From an uncultured Mediterraneibacter sp. (GTDB taxonomy: Bacteria; Bacillota; Clostridia; Lachnospirales; Lachnospiraceae), in assembly GCA_944377745.1 (NCBI GenBank), contig CALWFV010000006.1:59115-123114 (forward strand): a DNA stretch of 64,000 nucleotides, written 5' to 3'. Under the pieces are notes generated by a model. It was not told the origin of the DNA. It did not search any database and saw only the letters and a program-made list of their open reading frames with translations. The position numbers and the translations under genes are program-made. This document shows, piece after piece, positions 32,606 through 40,893 of the stretch; the first letter of the stretch is position 1; each line of letters opens with the position of its first letter.

Positions 32606-32634
32606 TTGATTTCCTGCTGCCATCATGCTATACT
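32606..32634 (+). promoter_or_regulatory. queT: Element-borne promoter reading out into queT
   Basis: -35 TTGATT (32606-32611), 17-base spacer, -10 TATACT (32629-32634). It is inside the element, before the core repeat, and its transcript enters the chromosomal queT gene. Confidence 0.75.
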
Positions 32635-32642
32635 GACTTTCG

Positions 32643-32750
32643 TTGCAGACCCGTCTAAAACCAAGGTCTTTCAAGGTCTGCCGGCGGTCACCGCCGTAAA
32701 ATGTGCCGAGTGTTCGAGACCTTCCACTCGTAAAACAAAACTAAAGGAGA
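32643..32750 (+). ncRNA. Rebuilt preQ1 riboswitch-like leader of queT
   Basis: Stems: GCAGACC/GGTCTGC (32645-32681), CGGCGG/CCGCCG (32682-32696), CGAGTG/CACTCG (32707-32730). AAGGTCT (32663-32669) is complementary to AGACCTT (32717-32723), a probable loop-loop pseudoknot. Bases up to 32706 come from the element, the third stem is the shared core, and the ribosome site AAAGGAGA (32743-32750) is chromosomal. Placement before queT suggests preQ1 sensing; the multi-stem form with a long-range pseudoknot recalls class III, not verified. Confidence 0.68.
32707..32742. other. attR: right 36-bp core repeat
   Basis: Identical to attL at 23682-23717. Directly followed by the queT ribosome site, so the host side of the insertion retains only the expression end of the leader. 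Confidence 0.85.
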
Positions 32751-32758
32751 ACAGAAAA

Positions 32759-33256
32759 ATGAAAAACAAACAAAGCAAAGTGCTCTTCATAGCACAGGCG
32801 GCCATGGTTGCCGCAATCTACGTTGTACTGACACTCGTCGGCGCGTCTTTCAGTTACGGAGAGGTTCAGGTCCGTATTTCCGAGGCTCTGACCATTCTTC
32901 CGGTATTCACCCCCGCTGCGATCCCCGGATTATTTATCGGCTGTCTGATCAGCAACATACTGGGCGGATGCATCCTTCCGGACATTATCTTCGGAAGCCT
33001 GGCAACCCTGATCGGCGCGATCTTCACCTGGATGCTCCGGAACAAGAGCAAGTATCTTGCTCCGCTTCCTCCCATCATCGCGAATGTGATCGTGGTGCCG
33101 TTCGTACTCAGATACGGATATCAGGTTCCGCTTCCGATCCCGTTCATGATGCTGACAGTAGGGATCGGGGAAGTGATCTCCTGCGGCGTGCTGGGTATGA
33201 TACTGCATACGGCGCTGAGCAGATATAAAAATATCATCTTCCACGCGCAGGCGTAA
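32759..33256 (+). CDS. queT: ECF transporter S component for queuosine precursors
   Basis: A 165-residue membrane protein with five or six helices. It matches QueT: SFSYGEVQVRISEALTILPV, then TPAAIPGLFIGCLISNILGG and IFGSLATLIGAIFTW. QueT binds preQ1/preQ0 and works with the shared ECF energy module to salvage queuosine precursors. The start at 32759 follows AAAGGAGA; the longer frame to 32594 lies in the leader RNA. It is transcribed from the element-supplied promoter and leader. Confidence 0.93.
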   Translation: MKNKQSKVLFIAQAAMVAAIYVVLTLVGASFSYGEVQVRISEALTILPVFTPAAIPGLFIGCLISNILGGCILPDIIFGSLATLIGAIFTWMLRNKSKYLAPLPPIIANVIVVPFVLRYGYQVPLPIPFMMLTVGIGEVISCGVLGMILHTALSRYKNIIFHAQA

Positions 33257-33300
33257 CAGCCTCGCGCTCTGCGTACAGGATTTTTATTCTTCAGAGAAAA

Positions 33301-33340
33301 CAAGACGGCTCCTCAGGATTTTCCCGAGACAGCCGTCTTG
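33301..33340. terminator. Terminator shared by queT and the opu operon
   Basis: CAAGACGGCT (33301-33310) and AGCCGTCTTG (33331-33340) form a perfect 10-bp stem between convergent genes. T-rich sequence follows on the plus strand and A-rich precedes it, so it can work in both directions. Confidence 0.8.
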
Positions 33341-33360
33341 TCTTATTTTCTGTTTGATTT

Positions 33361-34938
33361 TTAATCGATCAGGCCCTTTTCCTCAAGGAATTCCCGGGCC
33401 GTTTCCGCCGGCGTCTTCCCTTCCACGTCCACCTGGTAATTCATCTCCATCATTTCTTCCGTGGTGATCGCGCCATCCATCTCTGAAAGTACATCTTCCA
33501 GTTCGGGATATTCATCCAGCACCTCGTCGCGAACAACCGACAGCGCCTGATAGGGAGGAAAGAATCCGATATCATCTTCTACTACCACCAGCCCTGATTC
33601 TTTAAGAAGCGCATCCGTTTCATACGCATCTATCACATCCACTTTTCCGGACTGGATCGCCTGATAACGGATATTTCCTTCCAGGCCGTTAACCTCAGCA
33701 AAGGATACGCCGTATTCGTCTGTCAGTTTCGGGAGAAGATCCTCTCTCTGGGTAAATACTGTTGTACATCCCAGGCGGAGTTCTCCTGCATACTCAAGGA
33801 GCTGGGAAAGCTTCGTGATCCCGTATTTGTCCGACACTTCCTGAGAGACCGCGAATACATAGGTATTGCTGAACCCGATCGGCTCGGAAACCTTCATATT
33901 ATATTGCTCTTCCATTCCGTCTCTGACCTGTTCATAGACCTGATCCGTATCCGTTGACAGCCCCAGTTTCAGAACATTAGGCGCCAGAACCCCCGTATAG
34001 TCGGTGAACATATCTATGTCCCCTCCCTCCATTGCGGACATTGTGATCATGGTTCCGTTCAGATTAAATTTCTCTTCCACGTCAAGATCTGTGTTATCCT
34101 GTATCAGGATACTGTAAATATTTCCCAGTATAAGCGCCTCAGTAAAATTTTCGCTCCCCACCACCACTTTTTTCTCATCCGGTTTCAGGAACGCAGACAG
34201 CGTATACAGACAGGGAAGAAAAAAAATAAGTATAAATGCGGTGACCGACCAGCAGATCCTTTTTTTCCGTTCCTTCTCCGTCCGGTAACAGATCTTGTCC
34301 GCAGGTTTCAGGCCTTCCGGCGTCAGAGCAGTTTCAACCTTTCCCAGGATAAAATCGATGAGCAGCGCCAGGGCGCATGCCGGAATCGCGCCAAGGAGCA
34401 CCAGATCCGCATCATTTGCATTCAGCCCCAGGTTGATGAACCAACCCAGGCCGCCTGCCCCGGCAAACGCGGCAATGGTAACTGTTCCCACCGCCGTGAC
34501 CGCGGAGATCCGGATTCCCGCCATGATATAGGGCATCGCAATGGGGATCTGCACTTTTAACAGAGTCTGGAATCCGGAAAGTCCCACTGCCTTGGCAGCT
34601 TCCATGGTACTGGACTCAATCCCCGTGATCCCGATATATGTGTTCTTTATAATGGGGAGCAGAGCATAAATGATCACCATGATGATCGCAGGGCGCTGCC
34701 CGATCCCCACAACAGGGACAAGGAACGCAAGGAGGCCGATGCTGGGGATCGACTGCATAAGATTGGCGACTCCGATCACCACATTCGCCGCCGTCTTCCA
34801 CCTGGTGATCAGGATCCCGGCCGGAATCCCAATGCAGATTGAAAGCAGCACCGCGATCGATGTCATCTCCATATGCTGGATAAAAAGTTCAAGAAGTTCT
34901 CCCCTTCTCTGCATGAATACTTCCAGCAGTCCGTTCAT
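33361..34938 (-). CDS. Betaine/choline ABC permease fused to substrate-binding domain
   Basis: A 525-residue fusion. Residues 1-210 are an OpuCB-type permease (ISICIGIPAGI-like helices, EAA loop MEAAKAVGLSGFQTLLKVQIP). A membrane helix near 232-252 (SVTAFILIFFLPCLYTL) leads to an OpuAC/ProX-type binding domain (about 260-525: VVVGSENFTEALILGNIYS, DMFTDYTGVLAPN, VDVIDAYETDALL). Imports glycine betaine, choline or carnitine as osmoprotectants. Overlaps the ATPase gene by four bases. Confidence 0.93.
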   Translation of the reverse strand: MNGLLEVFMQRRGELLELFIQHMEMTSIAVLLSICIGIPAGILITRWKTAANVVIGVANLMQSIPSIGLLAFLVPVVGIGQRPAIIMVIIYALLPIIKNTYIGITGIESSTMEAAKAVGLSGFQTLLKVQIPIAMPYIMAGIRISAVTAVGTVTIAAFAGAGGLGWFINLGLNANDADLVLLGAIPACALALLIDFILGKVETALTPEGLKPADKICYRTEKERKKRICWSVTAFILIFFLPCLYTLSAFLKPDEKKVVVGSENFTEALILGNIYSILIQDNTDLDVEEKFNLNGTMITMSAMEGGDIDMFTDYTGVLAPNVLKLGLSTDTDQVYEQVRDGMEEQYNMKVSEPIGFSNTYVFAVSQEVSDKYGITKLSQLLEYAGELRLGCTTVFTQREDLLPKLTDEYGVSFAEVNGLEGNIRYQAIQSGKVDVIDAYETDALLKESGLVVVEDDIGFFPPYQALSVVRDEVLDEYPELEDVLSEMDGAITTEEMMEMNYQVDVEGKTPAETAREFLEEKGLID

Positions 34939-36074
34939 AGCTCTTCCTCCTCATGTCGGTAGCGTTTGCTCAGAGCAGAAAGCAGCATGCTCTTCGTCAG
35001 GAACCCTTTCAGCTCCCCGCGCCGGTTCAGGACCGGTATGATCCCGGAGCGGTCATAGTCGATCCGGTCGATGATCTCCTGAAGTGTTGTATCTTCAAAC
35101 ACAAAACGATAGTCCACCGACAGTACTTCGCTGAGGCGGAGCGCCATTTTTCTGTCGTCCAGTTTCTGAAGATCCTCCAGCCACACTACGCCTTCCAGTA
35201 TCTTTCTCGGTCCTGCCGCCGTGACCAGAACGCTGTTGATCCCGTTCTTCCGCATAGTCTGGAGCGCCTGGAGCGCCGTTCTGTCCTTGGAAAGCTGCAC
35301 CGGTTTTGTACTCATGATATCAGACGCGTGGATATAGCTGGGATTTCCCCAGAGACGGTTTCTGCCCACAAATTTCTCCACATAGTCATCAGCGGGATGT
35401 TTCAGGATTTCCTCCGGCTGATCGAACTGGGCCACCCGCCCTTCTTCGATCACACAGATCTTATCCGCACATTTGATCGCTTCATCCATATCATGGGTGA
35501 CAAAAATAACCGTCTTTTTGTATTCCTTCTGGAGTTTCACGATCTCATCCTGAAGTTCCTCCCTGGTCAGCGGGTCCAGAGCCGAAAACGGCTCGTCCAT
35601 CAGGATCAGATCCGGGTCGAGCGCAAAGGCTCTGGCGACGCCGACTCTCTGCCTCTGACCTCCGGAGAGCTGGCATGGATAACTGTTGCAGTAGACCTTC
35701 GGATCCATATTGACCATGTCCAGCAGTTCAAAAACGCGGTCGACCCTTTTTTCAGTCGGCATATTCCCGATCTTCAGTACAAGTTCCAGATTCTCTTTTA
35801 CGGTGAGATGGGGGAAGAGCCCTCCGTCCTGAAGGACATAGCCGATCTTCCGCCGCAGCTCCGTCCCCTGTACATCGCGTATACTGTGGCCGTTTATGAT
35901 AATATTTCCCCTGTCCATGGGCAGGAGTTTATTTATAAGCTTCAGGAGAGTCGTTTTTCCGCATCCGCTTGATCCGATAATGACTATAAATTCATTATCT
36001 TCCACCGTCACGGAGACGTCCCTCAGCACCAGCTTATCTTTATATGATTTTGAAACATGTTCTATCTTTATCAT
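34935..36074 (-). CDS. Betaine/choline ABC transporter ATPase with CBS domains
   Basis: A 379-residue OpuCA/ProV-type ATPase. Walker A GSSGCGKTT near residue 35, Q-loop GYVLQDGGLFPH, signature QLSGGQRQR, Walker B LILMDEPFSALDP and switch His in FVTHDMDEA. Two C-terminal CBS domains (about 250-370) sense ionic strength in relatives. Energises the permease/binding fusion encoded next. It lies 33 bases after the dehydrogenase gene, so the osmoprotectant pair is the tail of the operon starting at 40694. Confidence 0.94.
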   Translation of the reverse strand: MIKIEHVSKSYKDKLVLRDVSVTVEDNEFIVIIGSSGCGKTTLLKLINKLLPMDRGNIIINGHSIRDVQGTELRRKIGYVLQDGGLFPHLTVKENLELVLKIGNMPTEKRVDRVFELLDMVNMDPKVYCNSYPCQLSGGQRQRVGVARAFALDPDLILMDEPFSALDPLTREELQDEIVKLQKEYKKTVIFVTHDMDEAIKCADKICVIEEGRVAQFDQPEEILKHPADDYVEKFVGRNRLWGNPSYIHASDIMSTKPVQLSKDRTALQALQTMRKNGINSVLVTAAGPRKILEGVVWLEDLQKLDDRKMALRLSEVLSVDYRFVFEDTTLQEIIDRIDYDRSGIIPVLNRRGELKGFLTKSMLLSALSKRYRHEEEEL

Positions 36075-36107
36075 TGTTCACACATCCCGCCCGGACAGAT
36101 CCTGAAT

Positions 36108-37103
36108 TTACAGCTCTACGTCGTTTACCATACGGAACACCTTGTCCTTTTCCCTTTTCAGGATGTAGACCAGATTCTCCGCTCCGATTCTCTGGCATTC
36201 AAAAAGCGCCTTGTCGGAATAGAATGCACTGTGGGGGGTCAGGATCACATCCTCACGTCCCACGAACGGAGATTTCTTCGTGTTTTCATCCGTTTCCTCC
36301 ACAAGAACATCCAGACCCGCGCCGAACACCTTTCCGGAATCCAGCGCTTCCAGAAGAGCCTCTTCATCGATCAGCTGTCCTCTGGATACGTTGACGATGA
36401 CCGTTTTCTTTTCCATCATCTCAAAAGCATCCCGGTTCAGTATGTTTTCATTCTCCGGCGTAAGCCTCATATTGAGAGTGATGATATCCGACCTTTTATA
36501 CAGCTCTTCTTTTGTGACCAGTTCCACGCCCAGTTCCTGAGCTGCTTTCTCCGGCCAGGACGGACTGTACGCGATAATGTGGAAGCCAAAGCCTTTCGCT
36601 CTTTTTGCCACAGCTTTTCCGATCTTTCCCAGTCCCATGATACCGAAAGTACAGTCCTCCATCCTTTTCATCCCGGAAGTGGAATTATAATCATATTTAT
36701 GTTTATATTCGATCTCTCTGTCGTAATGTTTCAGTTTTCTGGACACCGCCAGCGCGAGCGCCATCGTGTGGTCAGCCACTTCCTGGGTACAGTACTCTCC
36801 GATGACCGCCACAGCAGTCCCCTGCTTCTGGGCTGCGTCGGCGTCTACAAAATTATATCCTGTAGCTTCAATGGAAATTCCTTTCAGGTTCGGATTGCTC
36901 TCGATCACCTCTGCCGGGAATTCCAGATAGGACGTCAGAATCCCGTCCGCTCCGCTGATCGCCCGCTTCAGGTCTTCTACGTCCCCGTTATATTCATATG
37001 TCTCTATCTCTATGTCATCCCCGAGACCTTTTCTGAAAAAATGTTTTTCAATCTCAAGATCTCTGTTAAGAGGTTCTTTATAGTCTGCGATCACGATCTT
37101 CAT
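36108..37103 (-). CDS. D-2-hydroxyacid dehydrogenase (NAD-dependent)
   Basis: A 331-residue enzyme. Rossmann motif GIMGLGKIGKAVAKR near residue 155, substrate Arg in NVSRGQLIDEEALLEAL, Glu in DVLVEETDE and catalytic His in LTPHSAFYS. It interconverts a 2-oxoacid and a D-2-hydroxyacid. The close relatives include phosphoglycerate and aryl-/branched-lactate dehydrogenases. Next to a HisC-like aminotransferase and an M20 hydrolase, a role in reducing the 2-oxoacid made by transamination is likely. Spaced three bases after the M20 gene. Confidence 0.9.
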   Translation of the reverse strand: MKIVIADYKEPLNRDLEIEKHFFRKGLGDDIEIETYEYNGDVEDLKRAISGADGILTSYLEFPAEVIESNPNLKGISIEATGYNFVDADAAQKQGTAVAVIGEYCTQEVADHTMALALAVSRKLKHYDREIEYKHKYDYNSTSGMKRMEDCTFGIMGLGKIGKAVAKRAKGFGFHIIAYSPSWPEKAAQELGVELVTKEELYKRSDIITLNMRLTPENENILNRDAFEMMEKKTVIVNVSRGQLIDEEALLEALDSGKVFGAGLDVLVEETDENTKKSPFVGREDVILTPHSAFYSDKALFECQRIGAENLVYILKREKDKVFRMVNDVEL

Positions 37104-37106
37104 TTT

Positions 37107-38315
37107 TCACTCTTCTCCTTCGAAATTATTTTCTCCGGCCTGTCTCTGCTTTTCTCTGTACTCGTCGTGAGATTTTTTAATAGCGTCAAACAGTCCCGGC
37201 TCATAGGCAAGCCGCGCGATATAACTTGCAATAACTTTTGCGCCGCGCAGCAGCGTAGCCTTTCCGGTCTCGCCGTGCATGCATGCTTCAAATTCCTTCG
37301 TATGCATTTCTGTCCCGGCGTTTACTCCCTTTATCTGCAGATGAAACGCAGGGATCACCATATCCACATTTCCCGCGTCGGTAGAACCGCCGGGGGGCTC
37401 AAACTCAACTACGTCTTCTCCCAACGCTTCAAACGTTTCTTTGATAGCGCGGATTGCCGGCGGATTATAATACAGTTCCGCAAAGGTAGGATATCTCTGT
37501 TCAATCTCACATGTCACACCGATACCATCTGCGATCCCCGCCGCGAGTCTTTTGATCCAGCCCCTGAGTTCTTCCAGCTCGGTCAGGTCAGCCGCTCTCG
37601 TATAATAATCAAGCGACGCTGTGTCCGGCACCACATTCGGAGCGCTCCCGCCTTCCGCCACTACGCCGTGAACCTGCATAAAAGGTTTAAACTGCCCTCT
37701 GAGGAGAGCGATCCCATGCATCAGAAGTTCCGCTGCGTTCAGGGCATTTCGCCCTTTCCACGGCGCAGAGGATGCATGAGAACTTTTTCCATGAAAAGTG
37801 ATAAACATGTCATTGCAGGCGAGGTTTCTCATCTGGGGCGCGTTCACATTATCAATATGCCCCATAATGGCAAATTCATATCTGTCAAACCCGCCGTTTT
37901 CTGTCAGTACACACTTACCGCCGATCGTCTCCTCTCCCGGAGTCCCCACCAGCTCGATCTGGTAGGGGAAATCGGGGAACGTCTTTTCCAGCGCAAGCGC
38001 GGTCAGAAGACTGATCCCGCAGCTGATGGAATGTCCGCATGCGTGGCCGATCTCCGGCAGGGCATCGTACTCACACATGACCGCGATCTTCTTCTCTCTT
38101 CCCGTCTCCTTCCAGGCCCGGAAAGAATATTCCAGGCCGCAGTAAGGAGATTCAACCTGATACCCGTGTTTTTTCAGGAACTCAGTAATATACGCGCAGG
38201 ACTCTTTTTCATTTCCGCCCGTCTCAGGATGTTCTGTCAGAAACTCGGAGACAGGGAATACTTCATCTTCCAGGCTTTTTACATTGTCGATAAGTTTTTT
38301 ATCTGCAGTATACAT
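37107..38315 (-). CDS. M20D-family amidohydrolase (AbgB-like)
   Basis: A 402-residue metallo-hydrolase. Metal-site motifs: CEYDALPEIGHACGHS near residue 80 (Cys/His), GTPGEETIGGK near 125 (Glu pair), IMGHIDNVN near 150, and GGSTDAGNVDMVIPAFH near 315. The lid/dimer domain is at about 175-290 (SSHASSAPWKGRNALNA). Members split N-acyl- or p-aminobenzoyl-amino acids. It is cytosolic (no signal). It is a clear paralogue of the 41384-42577 gene. Located after the MFS gene with 16 bases between. Confidence 0.9.
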   Translation of the reverse strand: MYTADKKLIDNVKSLEDEVFPVSEFLTEHPETGGNEKESCAYITEFLKKHGYQVESPYCGLEYSFRAWKETGREKKIAVMCEYDALPEIGHACGHSISCGISLLTALALEKTFPDFPYQIELVGTPGEETIGGKCVLTENGGFDRYEFAIMGHIDNVNAPQMRNLACNDMFITFHGKSSHASSAPWKGRNALNAAELLMHGIALLRGQFKPFMQVHGVVAEGGSAPNVVPDTASLDYYTRAADLTELEELRGWIKRLAAGIADGIGVTCEIEQRYPTFAELYYNPPAIRAIKETFEALGEDVVEFEPPGGSTDAGNVDMVIPAFHLQIKGVNAGTEMHTKEFEACMHGETGKATLLRGAKVIASYIARLAYEPGLFDAIKKSHDEYREKQRQAGENNFEGEE

Positions 38316-38331
38316 TTGCCGCGCCGCCTTT

Positions 38332-39573
38332 CTATTTTGCTGCCGCTTTTTTATGGTACACTCTGTAAAGACAGATACTGATCACGGTCACGATGAAGCA
38401 GAGCGCTGTCAGGATCGCGAAAATTGTCATATAGCCCGCGTCGCCGTTTGAATCAAGGATCTGTCCGAAAAATGTCTGAAGGAACATATCCGGAAGATAA
38501 CCTATGATGGAAGCGATTCCGATGGCAGTTCCCGCAGTCTTTACAGGAATATTGATCTCATGCATCGCTGAGAACATAACGCCGTACAGGCACATGCTGA
38601 ACAGTCCCGGGATCAGCGTCAGGATCGCGATAAGCCACCCGTTTGCTCCCGTTCCGGTCAGGATGACAAGCAGGATGGACACGCCCAGCACAAGGGAACC
38701 CACAGAGAACCATTTCAATGTCGAACGGAAAATCTTATCGACCAGAATTCCCCCGATCGGAGCAGCGATCAGCATGACCACATAAGATCTGACGATCTGA
38801 AGATATCCTGCCGTTGTCTCTGAAAAGCCGATAACGTTCGTCAGATACGGCGTGAAGTAAGAGGAACAGCTGTAAACTCCGTAGATGCAGAAGAAAGCAA
38901 TGGAGATCAGCCACACAGCCGGGTTGGTCAGCACGGATTTCAGATCGGAGAAATGGAATTTATCCTCTTCTGCCGTCTGCTCAACCTTCTTGCCTTTTTC
39001 GTTCAGAAGGAATACCAGCAGGACTGCACAGATCACCACAGATGCGCACATTACTACCAGCGCCCAGGTAAATCCTGTCCTCGCATTTGAAAATCCGCCG
39101 TAAACCCTCAGCGCCAGTGCGTTGATCACAGCGCTGGCCGTTCCGTTTGCAGCATAATACACGCCGTACATCCTTCCCTGCTCTTCATCGGTTCCGACCA
39201 TACGGACCGCCTTCAGGATTGCCGACCAGAAGATGAATCCGGTCCCGAACGCAAACATCAGCCATACAAAAAGTCCAACCGCGTAGCTCATGGAGAAAGC
39301 AAACAGCAGTCCGCACACCGCGGTTCCGAGAAGCGAGAAGATAACGGCTTTCTTCGGAGACACTTTATCTGACAGGATTCCGCCCGGGATGTACAGGACC
39401 ACACATCCGATGGCGTACATGGAAAGCAGAAATCCTGACTGGGCGTTTGAGATCCCGAGTGCATTGGTTATCGCATCATAAAATACATATTTGATATAAG
39501 GCAGTGTATAGATTGCACCGCCGGCGGCGCCTAGGACGATCAGCGTCAGATATTTCTTAAAGTTTCCTTTCAT
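38332..39573 (-). CDS. MFS transporter of the M20/aminotransferase operon
   Basis: A 413-residue carrier with 12 likely helices. The conserved loop is GILSDKVSPKKAVIF after helix 2, matched by GGILVDKIFRS in the second half, and TAGTAIGIASIIGYLPD is close to the UhpC/GlpT/ExuT style. By position it most likely imports the substrate that the adjacent M20 enzyme cleaves. Substrate unproven. Its start is two bases after the HisC-like gene. Confidence 0.88.
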   Translation of the reverse strand: MKGNFKKYLTLIVLGAAGGAIYTLPYIKYVFYDAITNALGISNAQSGFLLSMYAIGCVVLYIPGGILSDKVSPKKAVIFSLLGTAVCGLLFAFSMSYAVGLFVWLMFAFGTGFIFWSAILKAVRMVGTDEEQGRMYGVYYAANGTASAVINALALRVYGGFSNARTGFTWALVVMCASVVICAVLLVFLLNEKGKKVEQTAEEDKFHFSDLKSVLTNPAVWLISIAFFCIYGVYSCSSYFTPYLTNVIGFSETTAGYLQIVRSYVVMLIAAPIGGILVDKIFRSTLKWFSVGSLVLGVSILLVILTGTGANGWLIAILTLIPGLFSMCLYGVMFSAMHEINIPVKTAGTAIGIASIIGYLPDMFLQTFFGQILDSNGDAGYMTIFAILTALCFIVTVISICLYRVYHKKAAAK

Positions 39574-39575
39574 TA

Positions 39576-40694
39576 TTATTCACCCTCTTTTTCGCTCAGT
39601 TCTTTAAACGTAGCCTCGAGTTCCTTTAAGACTTCTTTATTCTGCTCTGTAGTACCGATGGAAATCCTGATATGTTTGTCGTATCCCCATCCTCCGCAGG
39701 GCCTTACGATGATCCCTTTTCTGAGAAGGAGTTCTGCCACATCGTCAGCGTTGTAAGGCGTGGAGAAGAATACGAAGTTTGCCTGAGACGGATAGCAGTC
39801 GCATCCCATTTCCGTCAGCTTTTTATTCATCATCTCGCGGTCCGCTTTCATGATCTCGCAGTATTTCTCACAGTTCTCCTGATCCTTCTCCAGCAGAGCG
39901 CATGCTCCTGCAAGTCCGATACGGTTCGCGTTGAACGGTTCGCTTACTGTATCGTACCAGTTGACCAGTTCCGGATTTGCGATCAGATATCCGATCCTTC
40001 CTCCGGCAAGTCCATAATATTTGGAAAACGTCCTGATCCCGATCACATTTTTTCCTTCCTTGATGTATTTTACTGTATCCGGAAGCAGTTCCTGATCCGC
40101 GAATTCCGCATATGCCTCGTCAATGATAAGCCAGCAGTTTTCCGGAAGCTGATCAACAAACCAGTCGATATCTTCTTTCGGAACAACAGAACCTGTCGGA
40201 TTGTTCGGATTGCACAGCCAGACGATCTTGGTCTTGTCAGAAAGTACTTTTGCAAAATCTTTCATGTCAATCTCATATTTATCGGTAAGAGACACTTCAA
40301 CGACTTTCGCTCCCATGATCTTTGAGATCTCTCTGTACAGACGATAAGACTGCTGCGGAACGATCACTTCGTCTCCGTCCTCAAGAAGAGTCTTCGCAAT
40401 ACTGTCAAGAACATTTCCCGCGCCGTGTCCCAGACTGATCCAGTCGCTCTCTACGCCGAATTTTTCTGCCAGGAGTTCCTTCAGGTGAATATAATTTCTC
40501 TCCGGATAAATATTCAGAAGACCGATTTCTTCTGCCATGGCTTTTTTCGCATTCTCATAGGGGCCGTACTGGTTCTCGTTGGATCCGAGCTTAATGACCT
40601 TTTCCAGTCCGTAGTCCCTCATGACCTCGTCCATACTTTTCCCTGATACATACTTTTCACATTCGTAAGCCTGTTTTCTGATTCCCTTTACCAT
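39576..40694 (-). CDS. HisC-like PLP aminotransferase
   Basis: A 372-residue fold-type I aminotransferase. LGSNENQYGPYENAKKAM near residue 37, CNPNNPTGS near 163, IIDEAYAEFAD near 195, PLP-lysine in RTFSKYYGLAGGRIGY near 225, and the C-terminal Arg in KHIRISIGT. It matches histidinol-phosphate aminotransferases, but there are no other his genes nearby. Relatives often act on aromatic amino acids. It probably removes the amino group from the amino acid released by the M20 enzyme. Preceded by the promoter-terminator leader at 40723-40808. Confidence 0.9.
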   Translation of the reverse strand: MVKGIRKQAYECEKYVSGKSMDEVMRDYGLEKVIKLGSNENQYGPYENAKKAMAEEIGLLNIYPERNYIHLKELLAEKFGVESDWISLGHGAGNVLDSIAKTLLEDGDEVIVPQQSYRLYREISKIMGAKVVEVSLTDKYEIDMKDFAKVLSDKTKIVWLCNPNNPTGSVVPKEDIDWFVDQLPENCWLIIDEAYAEFADQELLPDTVKYIKEGKNVIGIRTFSKYYGLAGGRIGYLIANPELVNWYDTVSEPFNANRIGLAGACALLEKDQENCEKYCEIMKADREMMNKKLTEMGCDCYPSQANFVFFSTPYNADDVAELLLRKGIIVRPCGGWGYDKHIRISIGTTEQNKEVLKELEATFKELSEKEGE

Positions 40695-40722
40695 TTTTCT
40701 TCATCCTTCCATATTTTATAAC

Positions 40723-40767
40723 AAAAAAGGACGCCGCACTTACCCCTTGGGTAAACGCAACGTCCTT
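40723..40767 (-). terminator. Terminator-like hairpin in the leader of the HisC-like operon
   Basis: On the minus strand AAGGACG (40767-40761) pairs with CGTCCTT (40733-40727), with an inner TTTACCC/GGGTAA helix, followed by TTTTTT. It starts only about 10 bases after the predicted transcription start and lies 30 bases before the start codon. Confidence 0.8.
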
Positions 40768-40779
40768 GTTGTTAGACGT

Positions 40780-40808
40780 ATCATAATAGAAACAGGAAAA
40801 TGAGTCAA
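40780..40808 (-). promoter_or_regulatory. Promoter of the HisC-like operon
   Basis: -35 TTGACT (40808-40803), 17-base spacer, -10 TATGAT (40785-40780). Drives transcription directly into the hairpin at 40723-40767. Lrp-type regulation is plausible, the regulator gene being just upstream. Confidence 0.75.
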
Positions 40809-40893
40809 TAAAAATCGGCTATTTTTTAGTTATATTATGCTTTTTTCACTTTCACATTATTTTATTAGGTTGTATCCTTATTTTTTAAGGCGT

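Larger units (their letters stand above)
23682..32742. mobile_element. 9.0-kb integrative element inserted in the queT leader
   Basis: Bounded by the 36-bp direct repeats attL and attR. Integrase at the left end; then small unknown genes, a type I toxin unit, sigma factor, DnaB-like helicase, replisome organiser, excisionase-like protein, and an XRE repressor at the right end. Both ends carry the 20-bp sequence TTTGGTACTTTTTTGGTACT, each exactly 105 bases inside the core, as expected of integrase arm sites. No relaxase, coupling protein, capsid or terminase gene is present, so it resembles a satellite or mobilisable island dependent on another element. Its right end supplies a promoter and aptamer for queT. 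Confidence 0.88.

Noticed and set aside
23682-32742. Element as a conjugative ICE
   Set aside because: The integrase is Tn916-like, but no relaxase, coupling ATPase or type IV secretion genes were found.
36057-38381. Open frame of 774 codons on the plus strand
   Set aside because: It is the complement of the dehydrogenase and M20 genes, has no ribosome site and its translation is low-complexity His/Arg/Ser-rich without any family pattern.
40723-40808. T-box or leader-peptide attenuator for the HisC-like operon
   Set aside because: The leader is too short for a T-box, and the only candidate leader-peptide ATG falls inside the -10 box, so it would not be in the RNA.
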